Origin: Bacteroidota bacterium
GTDB lineage: Bacteria > Bacteroidota > Bacteroidia > Bacteroidales > CG2-30-32-10
Direction of reading: 5' to 3'
Length of the DNA stretch: 5,144 nt
Assembly (NCBI GenBank): GCA_013334735.1
Contig: JAAXXA010000251.1
Span: 1 to 5,144, forward strand
Numbering within the stretch: position 1 is the first letter of the stretch; the number at the start of each line of letters is the position of its first letter. The position numbers and the translations under genes are program-made. Under the pieces are notes generated by a model, which was given only the letters and a program-made list of their open reading frames with translations, had not been told where the DNA came from and did not search any database. Below are positions 1 to 5,045 of this stretch, piece after piece.

Positions 1-22
1 GCAAAATAAATCTGCGCTTCAT
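1..22 (-). CDS. Possible start of a MazF-like toxin (runs off the window)
   Basis: An ATG at 22 overlaps the TGA of the MazE-like antitoxin remnant in an ATGA arrangement and reads MKRRFIL before the window ends. MazE-like (DUF3018) antitoxins are usually followed immediately or with overlap by a MazF-family endoribonuclease, whose N-terminus is often of the form M-x-R-G-D. The match here is only to the Met-Lys-Arg start, and the usual Gly is Arg. Seven codons cannot identify a protein, so the call rests on position alone. Confidence 0.2.
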
Positions 23-215
23 GCATCCCAACCTTTACGATCCGCAGCCTGTTCAAGAAAATCAAGCACCTCCTTTTCATGAGCACCCGACTTGAGCAAC
101 TCCGACTGACGACGGCACTCCATCGCGTATCCGGCACCCAAATCAGCACCGGCCTTAACCCGCGCTCCCGAAGCCTGTCTCTGTGGCGATTTATGTTTTT
201 AGTGAAGATTTTCAT
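19..215 (-). pseudogene. MazE-like antitoxin (DUF3018), frameshifted by a small internal deletion
   Basis: Two frames together spell a MazE-like antitoxin. From the ATG at 215 the first frame reads MKIFTKNINRHRDRLRERG and then LRPVLIWVPDTR, the hallmark N-terminal half (…RPVQIWVPDTR). The second half lies in a different frame: MECRRQSELLKSG, then AHEKEVLDFLEQAADRKGW, ending at the TGA at 19-21. Known family members have about five or six residues between DTR and the ECRRQS motif. These are missing here, consistent with a deletion of roughly 16 nt (inferred from family spacing) at a GCG repeat. In its normal role the protein would bind DNA and neutralise a MazF-type RNase encoded just downstream. 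The broken frame implies either a dead locus or a sequence error. This segment is GC-richer than the rest of the window, so it probably belongs to different, older flanking DNA than the AT-rich operon. Confidence 0.7.
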
Positions 216-375
216 GCGTTGTTTGCGTTTGCTTTGTTCAATTCGTCATATGTAACGTAAGGGATGCAAAGAATATTTTCACGTCGCATCTCATTCCTTA
301 TCATAGGATTTAATTGCTCGCAATTTATAAATTATGATTATTTTATCTGGCACTTGCTTTTCTTAAAATTATTAC

Positions 376-500
376 CAACGGTCACGTGTATGAGTAGTGG
401 CGGAATACGGGGCACTTTCCTATCAAGATACGATGAACTTGATGCGAGGTAGAACGCCTGAATACGCTACAAACCCCGCCATTACTTATACACGATGTTG
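376..500. repeat. Long imperfect hairpin, attC-like (left side)
   Basis: The arm at 385-403 (CGTGTATGAGTAGTGGCGG) matches the reverse complement of 476-494 at 17 of 19 positions. The two mismatches would be G-T wobbles in a folded single strand. Outside this stem, CAAC (376-379) pairs with GTTG (497-500), separated by an asymmetric bulge of 5 nt on the left and 2 nt on the right. The 72-nt loop holds a small hairpin, ATCAAG (422-427) with CTTGAT (438-443). Two paired boxes separated by an unpaired spacer, an outer AAC/GTT pair, and a ~120-bp size resemble integron attC recombination sites. The outer boxes do not match the classical RYYYAAC/GTTRRRY consensus, so integron membership is unproven. 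It could instead be a bidirectional terminator or a REP-like element. No coding gene overlaps it. Confidence 0.5.
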
Positions 501-511
501 TATGCTGGGCT
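497..511 (+). repeat. GTTGTATGC box, inverted copy at 4944-4958
   Basis: GTTGTATGCTGGGCT at this site matches the reverse complement of 4944-4958 (GTTGTATGCAAGGCT) at 13 of 15 positions. In both places the box lies directly outside a hairpin, on the side facing the operon. About 70-90 bp further towards the operon each copy is followed by the 16-bp inverted repeat at 582-597 or 4840-4855, so the order of conserved blocks is the same reading inward from both ends. Confidence 0.45.
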
Positions 512-581
512 TTATTCATTATCAATTTTTTAGTCATTTATTACAATCTAAAATCAGTTCAACCGAAGCACTACTGTTTCC

Positions 582-597
582 GAAAAAATTAGTTTTT
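582..597 (+). repeat. 16-bp perfect inverted repeat, left copy
   Basis: GAAAAAATTAGTTTTT here is exactly the reverse complement of 4840-4855. The element is AT-rich, but a 16-bp exact match at corresponding places on the two sides of the operon, together with the neighbouring GTTGTATGC boxes, is unlikely to be chance. It is directly followed by GGGTCGGCAAAAA (599-611), which recurs in direct orientation at 4832-4844. Confidence 0.5.
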
Positions 598-631
598 AGG
601 GTCGGCAAAAAAGCGTTTGCAGACAGACAAG

Positions 632-695
632 CTCTTTTGCAATTTTTGGTTGTGCCTTGGCTTGTGCGAATTGCAAATGTGCTTGGTTGTGTGGG
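632..695 (+). repeat. ~65-bp diverged direct repeat with internal hairpin, left copy
   Basis: This stretch begins CTCTTTTGCAA and ends GTGGG. It aligns with 4737-4802 over its full length at roughly 75-80% identity by eye, allowing short gaps. It contains a perfect 9-bp inverted repeat, TTTGCAATT (636-644) and AATTGCAAA (669-677), with an inner GCC/GGC pair. It sits immediately after the stop codon of the last operon gene, so on the minus strand its hairpin could also help end transcription or protect the 3' end. A classical U-tract after the stem is not seen. Confidence 0.5.
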
Positions 696-700
696 ATGAT

Positions 701-1318
701 TCATTTTTTATCAATTATTTTTTTCAGTTCCTGTGCATATTGGATTAATTGTTCATTAACCAACATTAAATCTTCAATTAGGTACTTGTATTCAGGATAT
801 TCTTTTTGAAAATCCTGTGGTGTCATTTCCATTAATTTGTCTTTTTTCGAACTACTCCATGTTCTAAATCGTGCTTGCCATTTTGTTAGATGAGGACGCA
901 AGCCATCATTTAAAGTCTGAGTAGCAATACGGACAATTTCTTTTGTACTACTATTATTCCTTATCAAATCAGCTGGGATATCACTTATAAACTCTCTTAC
1001 CTTTTGAAATAATGCATACCATGAATCATAAATTTCTTCAATTACATCATTTTCTTTGTCAATTGGGATAGCAGCTTTCCTAGTGATTAACTGTGTCCAT
1101 ATTTTGTGCGCAATTTGAAGGTCTGTTTTATTTGGTCTGAATTCTGCAGTACCTACATTACCAAGTTTAATATCAATTTTTACAAGACTATAACGGAATA
1201 CCTTCCTAATCAATACAAAATAGATTATAAATAGCAATACTATAGCCAGGAAAAACCAAATAGAAAATTGAAAAATTAAATTAAAATTTTCATCAAAATA
1301 TACTTTAATAACTTCCAT
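701..1318 (-). CDS. Single-pass membrane protein of unknown function, last gene of the operon
   Basis: About 205 residues. A strongly hydrophobic helix at residues ~13-37 (FQFSIWFFLAIVLLFIIYFV) is followed by a basic stretch (IRKVFRY), which suggests that the remaining ~165 residues lie in the cytoplasm. The soluble part looks helical and contains stretches that appear conserved in character: HKIWTQLITRKAAIPID (71-87), EIYDSWYALF (95-104) and GLRPHLTKWQARFRTW (139-154). It ends in a Lys/Glu-rich helix. I know of no Pfam name with certainty. It contains no nuclease, protease or pore motif that I recognise. It lies 16 bp after the Nmad2-like gene and closes the operon, so it may act as the membrane anchor or effector partner of the TIR protein (inference). 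The ATG at 1318 was chosen because the upstream ATG at 1402 would overlap the previous gene by 68 bp. ATGs at 1351 and 1348 are also possible. Confidence 0.8.
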   Translation of the reverse strand: MEVIKVYFDENFNLIFQFSIWFFLAIVLLFIIYFVLIRKVFRYSLVKIDIKLGNVGTAEFRPNKTDLQIAHKIWTQLITRKAAIPIDKENDVIEEIYDSWYALFQKVREFISDIPADLIRNNSSTKEIVRIATQTLNDGLRPHLTKWQARFRTWSSSKKDKLMEMTPQDFQKEYPEYKYLIEDLMLVNEQLIQYAQELKKIIDKK

Positions 1319-1334
1319 CGTTTTACTATTAAAA

Positions 1335-1943
1335 TTAAGACACTCCATCATATCTTTGAAAACCTGTAAATGAGATTGGGTCTCCGTGAAAACCACATTC
1401 ATGGTTTTCCTTTAACCAAGCAATAAGCTTATAGGCAACTTCTTCTTTTACCAACTTATGCCCTCTACCCACTGAAAATTTAGTTTTTAACGCCAATGGT
1501 ATTTCAATATTTTCTGAACCGAAATAATAGAATTCTTTTGAAACCAAAACATATTCGCCACTAGTGTCTCGATTAAGGTTCTCATAATTAATTTCCCCAT
1601 TATCTAGACTATGATGAGAATCTGCCTGAAACCATTTATTTATGGTTTTATCAAAATGGTATATATTATCTCCATACATTTGTTTCAAACTCCCATTTAA
1701 AACTGGCTTTTTGTATTGAAATTCTGGTGTGTTCCAATAATCATCAAATGTAATCTTCTGATTAATTTTCATTGCAAAAACTAACCTATTACCTTTCCTT
1801 TTAGACGTTATGCCAAATATCCAGTCGTTTACGGAGGCGTTCTTTCTAATTTTATGTTTACATGTAGCTAAAGTACAATGTTGTCCGAATGGATTTGGTG
1901 CAAAACCAAAATCACGTGCAACTACATATGAGTAATATTTCAT
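1335..1943 (-). CDS. Nmad2-like nucleotide modification associated protein
   Basis: About 202 residues, matching from memory the Nmad2 family (nucleotide modification associated domain 2), defined by its presence in base-hypermodification gene clusters. The N-terminal signature is clear: YSYVVARDFGFAPNPFG (4-20), then CTLATCKHKIRKNASVNDW (23-41) followed by IFGI. Further conserved-looking parts are DDYW (67-70), MYGDNIYHF (89-97), the SHHSLDNG region (109-116), VLVSKEFYYFG (132-142) and GRGHK (159-163). The two Cys and several His/Asp residues could bind a metal or nucleotide. The biochemical activity of the family is not established to my knowledge. The start at 1943 lies 12 bp after the TIR gene's stop, with no strong ribosome binding site. 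Context suggests that it processes or recognises the modified pyrimidine made by the upstream genes (inference). Confidence 0.82.
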   Translation of the reverse strand: MKYYSYVVARDFGFAPNPFGQHCTLATCKHKIRKNASVNDWIFGITSKRKGNRLVFAMKINQKITFDDYWNTPEFQYKKPVLNGSLKQMYGDNIYHFDKTINKWFQADSHHSLDNGEINYENLNRDTSGEYVLVSKEFYYFGSENIEIPLALKTKFSVGRGHKLVKEEVAYKLIAWLKENHECGFHGDPISFTGFQRYDGVS

Positions 1944-1955
1944 GGTATTTATTTT

Positions 1956-2444
1956 TTAGCAAGTACTACGATAAGGAGACCAATGACCTTCTCTTGGTTC
2001 TCCTGTGGGTGTTTCCCAATTGTTTATTGAACCATCAATTGCACCAATAATTCTATCTGATTTCCAACCGACTAAGGCATTTCCATATTTTTCAAAACTT
2101 TCAGGAATATCTGAATCACTCGCCCCATTTATATATACGCCAATAATTCTCTTACCTTGTTTGGCCGCTTGGTCAATTTCCCAATTAACCCATTCTCTTG
2201 AGTGTGTTTGCGTACCAATAAGAACTACTACAGTTCCAGCCCATCGCATTTTCATGCTTAACAATCTTTCTAAAGTTTTTTTAGGGATTTGTTTTTTTTC
2301 TAGACGCTCCTTATTCTTTTCGTTTACTCTGATAGAACTATTTCTAATATTGTAATCTTTACCAGCCAATAAATCCGTAAAAGCGGATACCGATTTATCA
2401 TCTTTATGATGATGACTTATAAAAACATTTTTAGTATTGTCCAT
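1956..2444 (-). CDS. TIR-like domain protein (ThsB/DUF1863, MTH538 type)
   Basis: About 162 residues forming a single TIR-like domain. The first strand and loop read NVFISHHHKDD (6-16). The next segment has the NIRNSSI stretch (32-38) typical of the DUF1863/ThsB branch. The core strand AGTVVVLIGTQT (69-80) leads into the SREWVNWEI motif (82-90). E89 there is the best candidate for the catalytic or NAD-binding glutamate. KRIIGVYING (98-107) is the following strand. TIR domains of this class in Thoeris defence make cyclic ADP-ribose-type signals from NAD+, while other bacterial TIRs simply degrade NAD+. Which applies here cannot be seen, and no ThsA-type (SIR2-SLOG) effector is present. The start at 2444 (MDNTKNVFIS) overlaps the preceding gene by 14 bp. 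An ATG pair at 2471/2468 would add nine residues and a 41-bp overlap. The protein ends in a Trp/Pro-rich tail. Confidence 0.88.
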   Translation of the reverse strand: MDNTKNVFISHHHKDDKSVSAFTDLLAGKDYNIRNSSIRVNEKNKERLEKKQIPKKTLERLLSMKMRWAGTVVVLIGTQTHSREWVNWEIDQAAKQGKRIIGVYINGASDSDIPESFEKYGNALVGWKSDRIIGAIDGSINNWETPTGEPREGHWSPYRSTC

Positions 2445-2715
2445 ATATTTTGTCTTTAATTTGGTCATCATTTAAAATATGCAACCCAATTACGGCATAC
2501 CCTATAATGTCTTTCAAAGTGTCTTCAAGACTTTCAAAATTTACATTCTGATTATCCCGTGAAATAAGACTTCGAAATCGGCTAACTTTATCCCATAAGT
2601 GAACCATATTGCCATTAAGGCCTAAATCGAAGCTTGCTCCGCCATAGTCCTGATTTTTCTTTAGAAGAATTGCTGTCACATCATCTGTGATTTTTTTTAT
2701 GCTTTTTTCATTCAT
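2431..2715 (-). CDS. Nmad1 / DUF1599 small helical protein
   Basis: A 94-residue all-helical protein with the signature of DUF1599 (nucleotide modification associated domain 1): KNQDYG (20-25), a GLNGN turn (32-36), DKVSRFRSL (42-50), and NFESLEDTLKDIIGYAVIG (59-77). The acidic residues E61, D65 and D69 along one helix face could form a metal site like that of MazG-type all-alpha NTP pyrophosphatases. That comparison is my inference. Homologues occur widely in phages and Bacteroidota, usually near nucleotide metabolism or base-modification genes. It may hydrolyse or sanitise the modified pyrimidine nucleotide made by the upstream TS-like enzyme. Its ATG shares an ATGA overlap (2712-2715) with the stop of that gene, which points to translational coupling and stoichiometric production. 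It is full length for the family. Confidence 0.85.
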   Translation of the reverse strand: MNEKSIKKITDDVTAILLKKNQDYGGASFDLGLNGNMVHLWDKVSRFRSLISRDNQNVNFESLEDTLKDIIGYAVIGLHILNDDQIKDKIYGQY

Positions 2716-3740
2716 AAAAGTTGGTATTTTTTAAATAAGGTTTGTAATTCAGGGTTCATAAATTCAAGTTTTGTTTTCGTATTGAAAGTATAAAAAGCTT
2801 TATACCAATCATTGAAAAAATCATCTCCAAAATCAACTAATCCATTTCCTTGACCTCGTCGTAATTTTTCTTCTTCTATTCTTAGTTTGTCTGTTAGTTT
2901 GTCAAATTCGGCAAGGCTATTAAAGGTTTTAGAATAATGAAATCCAGTATCATTTATATCTTTAACATTTGAAAACGCAAATAAGTCATTTTCAAACTCA
3001 TCATAGTAATGGAAATTGTTTGCGATATGATAATAGTCACCAATATCAAGATTTAATATTTTAGAGAAATATTCTTGTATAAATGTGAAGTTAAATATAT
3101 TTACAGCACTTGCGCCCCACATAAAATCATTTGAACGCATATATACTGTTAAGTTCAGTTTGTTAGTATTTGGTTGCTTCTGAAAATGTAGTAAACGAGT
3201 GCAAGGGAAATCCTTGGTTTCTTTTAAACAACCATTTGCATCAAAACAATCTTTTGGAGGGTCACCAATATTGATAATTGCTTGACGTGTATTTATATCC
3301 TTCTGAAAATTTAAATCAATATATTTAAATTGGTCAACTTCAGAGGTTTTTAGTTCAGAGGATTCAATATCAAATGGGTTCCTATTCTTGTAGTCGCTAT
3401 TAATACCATTATAGTTTCTCAGTCTTGGACCATATCCACCCCGCATAAAGAATCCATCATCTGAAAAATTCTTCATATTCTTTAAATAATGTCCAATTAG
3501 TTCAAGGTCATTTCTACCAAGTGCAAGCCATAGTGATTCAGCATAAGGTAATATTGGATTCCATTTCCTTTCAGGTATTGTTACTAATCTTGCGGTAGGG
3601 TTTTTAATCTTAAACATGAACGGAGCAGGCAATTCCTTGCATTTAAAACCTCTGGTATTACGCTTAACGCCTTCTTTCAACAGAAGAGTAGAAGCGCCAA
3701 CTAGAAAAGCGTTGATTCCTTCATACTCGGCTGTATACAT
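2712..3740 (-). CDS. Thymidylate synthase-fold protein, likely deoxyuridylate hydroxymethylase-like
   Basis: A 342-residue divergent thymidylate synthase homologue. Conserved stations appear in order: KNPTARLVTIPERKWNP (46-62) and ESLWLALGRNDLELIGHY (68-85), the DG…YGPRLR region (95-108), the nucleophile Cys180 in DFPCTRLLHFQ (177-187), the nucleotide-binding RSND with Gly209 (202-209), NIFNFTFIQEYF (214-225) and the IGDYYHIANNFHYYDEF segment (233-249) with its TS-like His/Tyr residues. Canonical TS methylates dUMP with methylene-tetrahydrofolate. Phage relatives instead hydroxymethylate dUMP or dCMP, and the partnership with an aGPT-Pplase-like gene favours 5-hydroxymethyl-dUMP as the product (inference). 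It is longer than E. coli TS (264 residues), with extra sequence at 111-150 and a ~70-residue Lys/Glu-rich C-terminus after residue 270. The only plausible start, at 3740, overlaps the upstream gene by 40 bp. Confidence 0.85.
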   Translation of the reverse strand: MYTAEYEGINAFLVGASTLLLKEGVKRNTRGFKCKELPAPFMFKIKNPTARLVTIPERKWNPILPYAESLWLALGRNDLELIGHYLKNMKNFSDDGFFMRGGYGPRLRNYNGINSDYKNRNPFDIESSELKTSEVDQFKYIDLNFQKDINTRQAIINIGDPPKDCFDANGCLKETKDFPCTRLLHFQKQPNTNKLNLTVYMRSNDFMWGASAVNIFNFTFIQEYFSKILNLDIGDYYHIANNFHYYDEFENDLFAFSNVKDINDTGFHYSKTFNSLAEFDKLTDKLRIEEEKLRRGQGNGLVDFGDDFFNDWYKAFYTFNTKTKLEFMNPELQTLFKKYQLL

Positions 3741-4702
3741 GGTGTAATTATTTTAGAATTTATATTCCATTTCGGGGGAAAAAACAGGTCAATTGATTTA
3801 TTTTTCTCTATATATTTTTGTTTAATCCTTTTATTATCGACTTGAAGTTCTGGAAGTTTTGCACGTAGATATTTATCTGTTTCACAAAAACAATTCTGTA
3901 AATCTATTAGAGATGGAACTCTACCAAAGAGTGGTTTAAATTCAGTATATCCAAATTTATCTTGATATAATTCAAAGTTTTCTTGTGTGAATTTTATTGC
4001 ATCCTCATAACTATATTTCTTTTCTAATGGCTCAAAACATTTTTTTATTCCTCGTATTGCTCCAATACCTGCTTTTACAAAAGAATCTTCACTAAAATCA
4101 ATAGAAGAGGAATAATTCATATCGATTGCATATTGATAGCCAAGAAAATCGCCAATAAAAGAACACCTTCTTAGTCGTTCATAAACTTCTGACAGCGATT
4201 TTGAATCCAATATTTTTTTTAGAATTGAGCCACCAATAATTTCTTTCTTTACCATCTCAAGCCATTTTTCATGCTTATACTGAAGATGATTATATAAAGA
4301 ATGTGTACCTGTCATCATGTATGCATTATTGAATATCGGATGATTATTTTTTTGTTCCAATAATGCTTTATTGATTTTTTGTAGGTCAAAGTTTTTAAGT
4401 GTAATTACACCAACTTTAGTTTCTAGATACTCCCAAGTTTCAGGTTTATTGAAAATTTTAAAAACAAGAATTCTTAATAAAGTGTCCTCCGGCGTGAATG
4501 AGTTTTCTTGATAAATTACATTCTTAATTAAATACTGACTTACTCTATCTGCAGCCCTGTAAACATTGGTGAATTTATGTTTTCGCAATATCTCATCGGT
4601 AGTCCAAGGTAATTTTCGGTCATATTTATTCCAAAAGATATTCATTCGTTCCTGAACGAAGTAAAAATAATATTGAAATATTTCTTCTTTGGGTTTTATC
4701 AT
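3701..4702 (-). CDS. Alpha-glutamyl/putrescinyl-thymine pyrophosphorylase-like protein (HMUDK_hel family)
   Basis: A 333-residue protein matching the aGPT-Pplase family (5-hmdU kinase helical domain, distantly related to HhH DNA glycosylases). Diagnostic motifs are ERMNIFWNKY (18-27), LPWTTDEIL (31-39), KFTNVYRAADRVS (43-55), SFIGDFLGYQYAIDMNYS (181-198), the glycosylase-like turn AGIGAIRGIKKCF (211-223) and DLQNCFCETDKYLR (267-280). Asp194 or Glu205 might play the acidic catalytic role. In phages such as phiW-14 and SP10, relatives replace the pyrophosphate on 5-(pyrophosphoryloxymethyl)uracil in DNA with putrescine or an amino acid. Fused or related forms carry a kinase domain, which is absent here. 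The last ~50 residues (after 284) are basic and may bind DNA. This is the first gene of the operon, followed by a 40-bp overlap with the TS-like gene. The ATG at 4702 has only a weak upstream purine context. Confidence 0.88.
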   Translation of the reverse strand: MIKPKEEIFQYYFYFVQERMNIFWNKYDRKLPWTTDEILRKHKFTNVYRAADRVSQYLIKNVIYQENSFTPEDTLLRILVFKIFNKPETWEYLETKVGVITLKNFDLQKINKALLEQKNNHPIFNNAYMMTGTHSLYNHLQYKHEKWLEMVKKEIIGGSILKKILDSKSLSEVYERLRRCSFIGDFLGYQYAIDMNYSSSIDFSEDSFVKAGIGAIRGIKKCFEPLEKKYSYEDAIKFTQENFELYQDKFGYTEFKPLFGRVPSLIDLQNCFCETDKYLRAKLPELQVDNKRIKQKYIEKNKSIDLFFPPKWNINSKIITPCIQPSMKESTLF

Positions 4703-4736
4703 TATTGTATTTTAAGGAGCGTTGGGGAAAATTGCA

Positions 4737-4802
4737 CTCTTTTGCAAATTTTGGTTTGTGTGTCAGCCTGTGCGATTTGCATATGTGTGCAATGTGCGTG
4801 GG
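4737..4802 (+). repeat. ~65-bp diverged direct repeat with internal hairpin, right copy
   Basis: This is the partner of 632-695, in the same orientation, starting CTCTTTTGCAA and ending GTGGG. The internal inverted repeat here is TGCAAAT (4743-4749) with ATTTGCA (4775-4781). The stem bases differ from the left copy on both arms in a compensating way, which hints that the folded structure matters. It lies 35 bp upstream of the first operon gene, inside the presumed leader, so it could affect expression as well as mark the cassette edge. Confidence 0.5.
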
Positions 4803-4831
4803 CTTTCCTAACTGTCCCGAAGGGCAGAAGC

Positions 4832-4855
4832 GGGTCGGCAAAAACTAATTTTTTC
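4832..4855 (+). repeat. Right copies of the GGGTCGGCAAAAA and 16-bp inverted repeats
   Basis: GGGTCGGCAAAAA (4832-4844) is an exact direct copy of 599-611. The overlapping AAAAACTAATTTTTTC (4840-4855) is the exact reverse complement of 582-597. The two short motifs thus appear next to each other on both sides of the operon, but in different relative arrangements, as if the ends had been rearranged or each belonged to a separate element. Confidence 0.45.
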
Positions 4856-4884
4856 TTGCACCAACCTTCAATCAATGAGCCTAT

Positions 4885-4935
4885 ATTTTCTATTCGTTTT
4901 TTCAAATTTATAATCAGGTTATTTCTATGTAACTC
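4885..4935 (-). promoter_or_regulatory. Possible operon promoter
   Basis: On the minus strand TATAAATTTG (4912-4903) contains TAAATTTG, which fits the Bacteroidota -7 box TAnnTTTG, and also TATAAA, which resembles a sigma70 -10 box. No convincing -33 TTG or -35 TTGACA is found at the right distance. Transcription from here would give a leader of about 200 nt carrying the right-hand repeats before the ATG at 4702. A promoter outside this stretch is equally possible. Confidence 0.25.
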
Positions 4936-4943
4936 GGTCTCTT

Positions 4944-5030
4944 AGCCTTGCATACAACTTGCTTATCTGCGCTACTCTGTTGCGCCTTACATGCCATATA
5001 GGGGGAATAGGCGCAACAAAATTGCGTGTT
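4944..5030. repeat. Hairpin element with GCATACAAC and GTT ends, attC-like (right side)
   Basis: A perfect 10-bp inverted repeat, TGTTGCGCCT (4978-4987) and AGGCGCAACA (5009-5018), encloses a 21-nt loop. Outside it, GCATACAAC (4950-4958) and GTT (5028-5030) give an outer AAC/GTT pair separated from the stem by poorly paired spacers. The layout recalls the left hairpin, and the GCATACAAC box is the inverted counterpart of the box at 497-505. The two elements therefore face in opposite directions around the operon, unlike successive attC sites of an ordinary integron array. Confidence 0.4.
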
Positions 5031-5045
5031 ATTGGCCCTCTGAAT

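Noticed and set aside
1..180. Enoyl-CoA hydratase-like C-terminus read from a single minus-strand frame
   Set aside because: The frame's upstream part is an artefact. Joining the two frames gives a much better match to a MazE-like antitoxin.
264..699. Plus-strand open frames at 264-452 and 397-699
   Set aside because: They run through the hairpin and repeat elements, overlap each other, and give low-complexity translations with no family resemblance.
1319..1402. N-terminal extension of the membrane protein to the ATG at 1402
   Set aside because: It would overlap the Nmad2-like gene by 68 bp, and the added 28 residues are not needed for the membrane helix. Starts at 1318 or 1348/1351 are more plausible.
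2005..2355. Plus-strand open frame of 116 codons
   Set aside because: It lies wholly antisense to the TIR gene, whose motifs are clear. The translation has no recognisable domain.
4626..4945. Three overlapping small open frames on both strands upstream of the first gene
   Set aside because: They are produced by the repeat region and do not resemble known proteins. A Cys-rich translation on the plus strand comes from the TGTGTGC-type repeats.
376..5030. A standard integron gene cassette bounded by two attC sites
   Set aside because: The outer boxes do not fit the RYYYAAC/GTTRRRY consensus, and the two elements face opposite ways, whereas attC sites in an array share one orientation. The resemblance is kept only as a finding.
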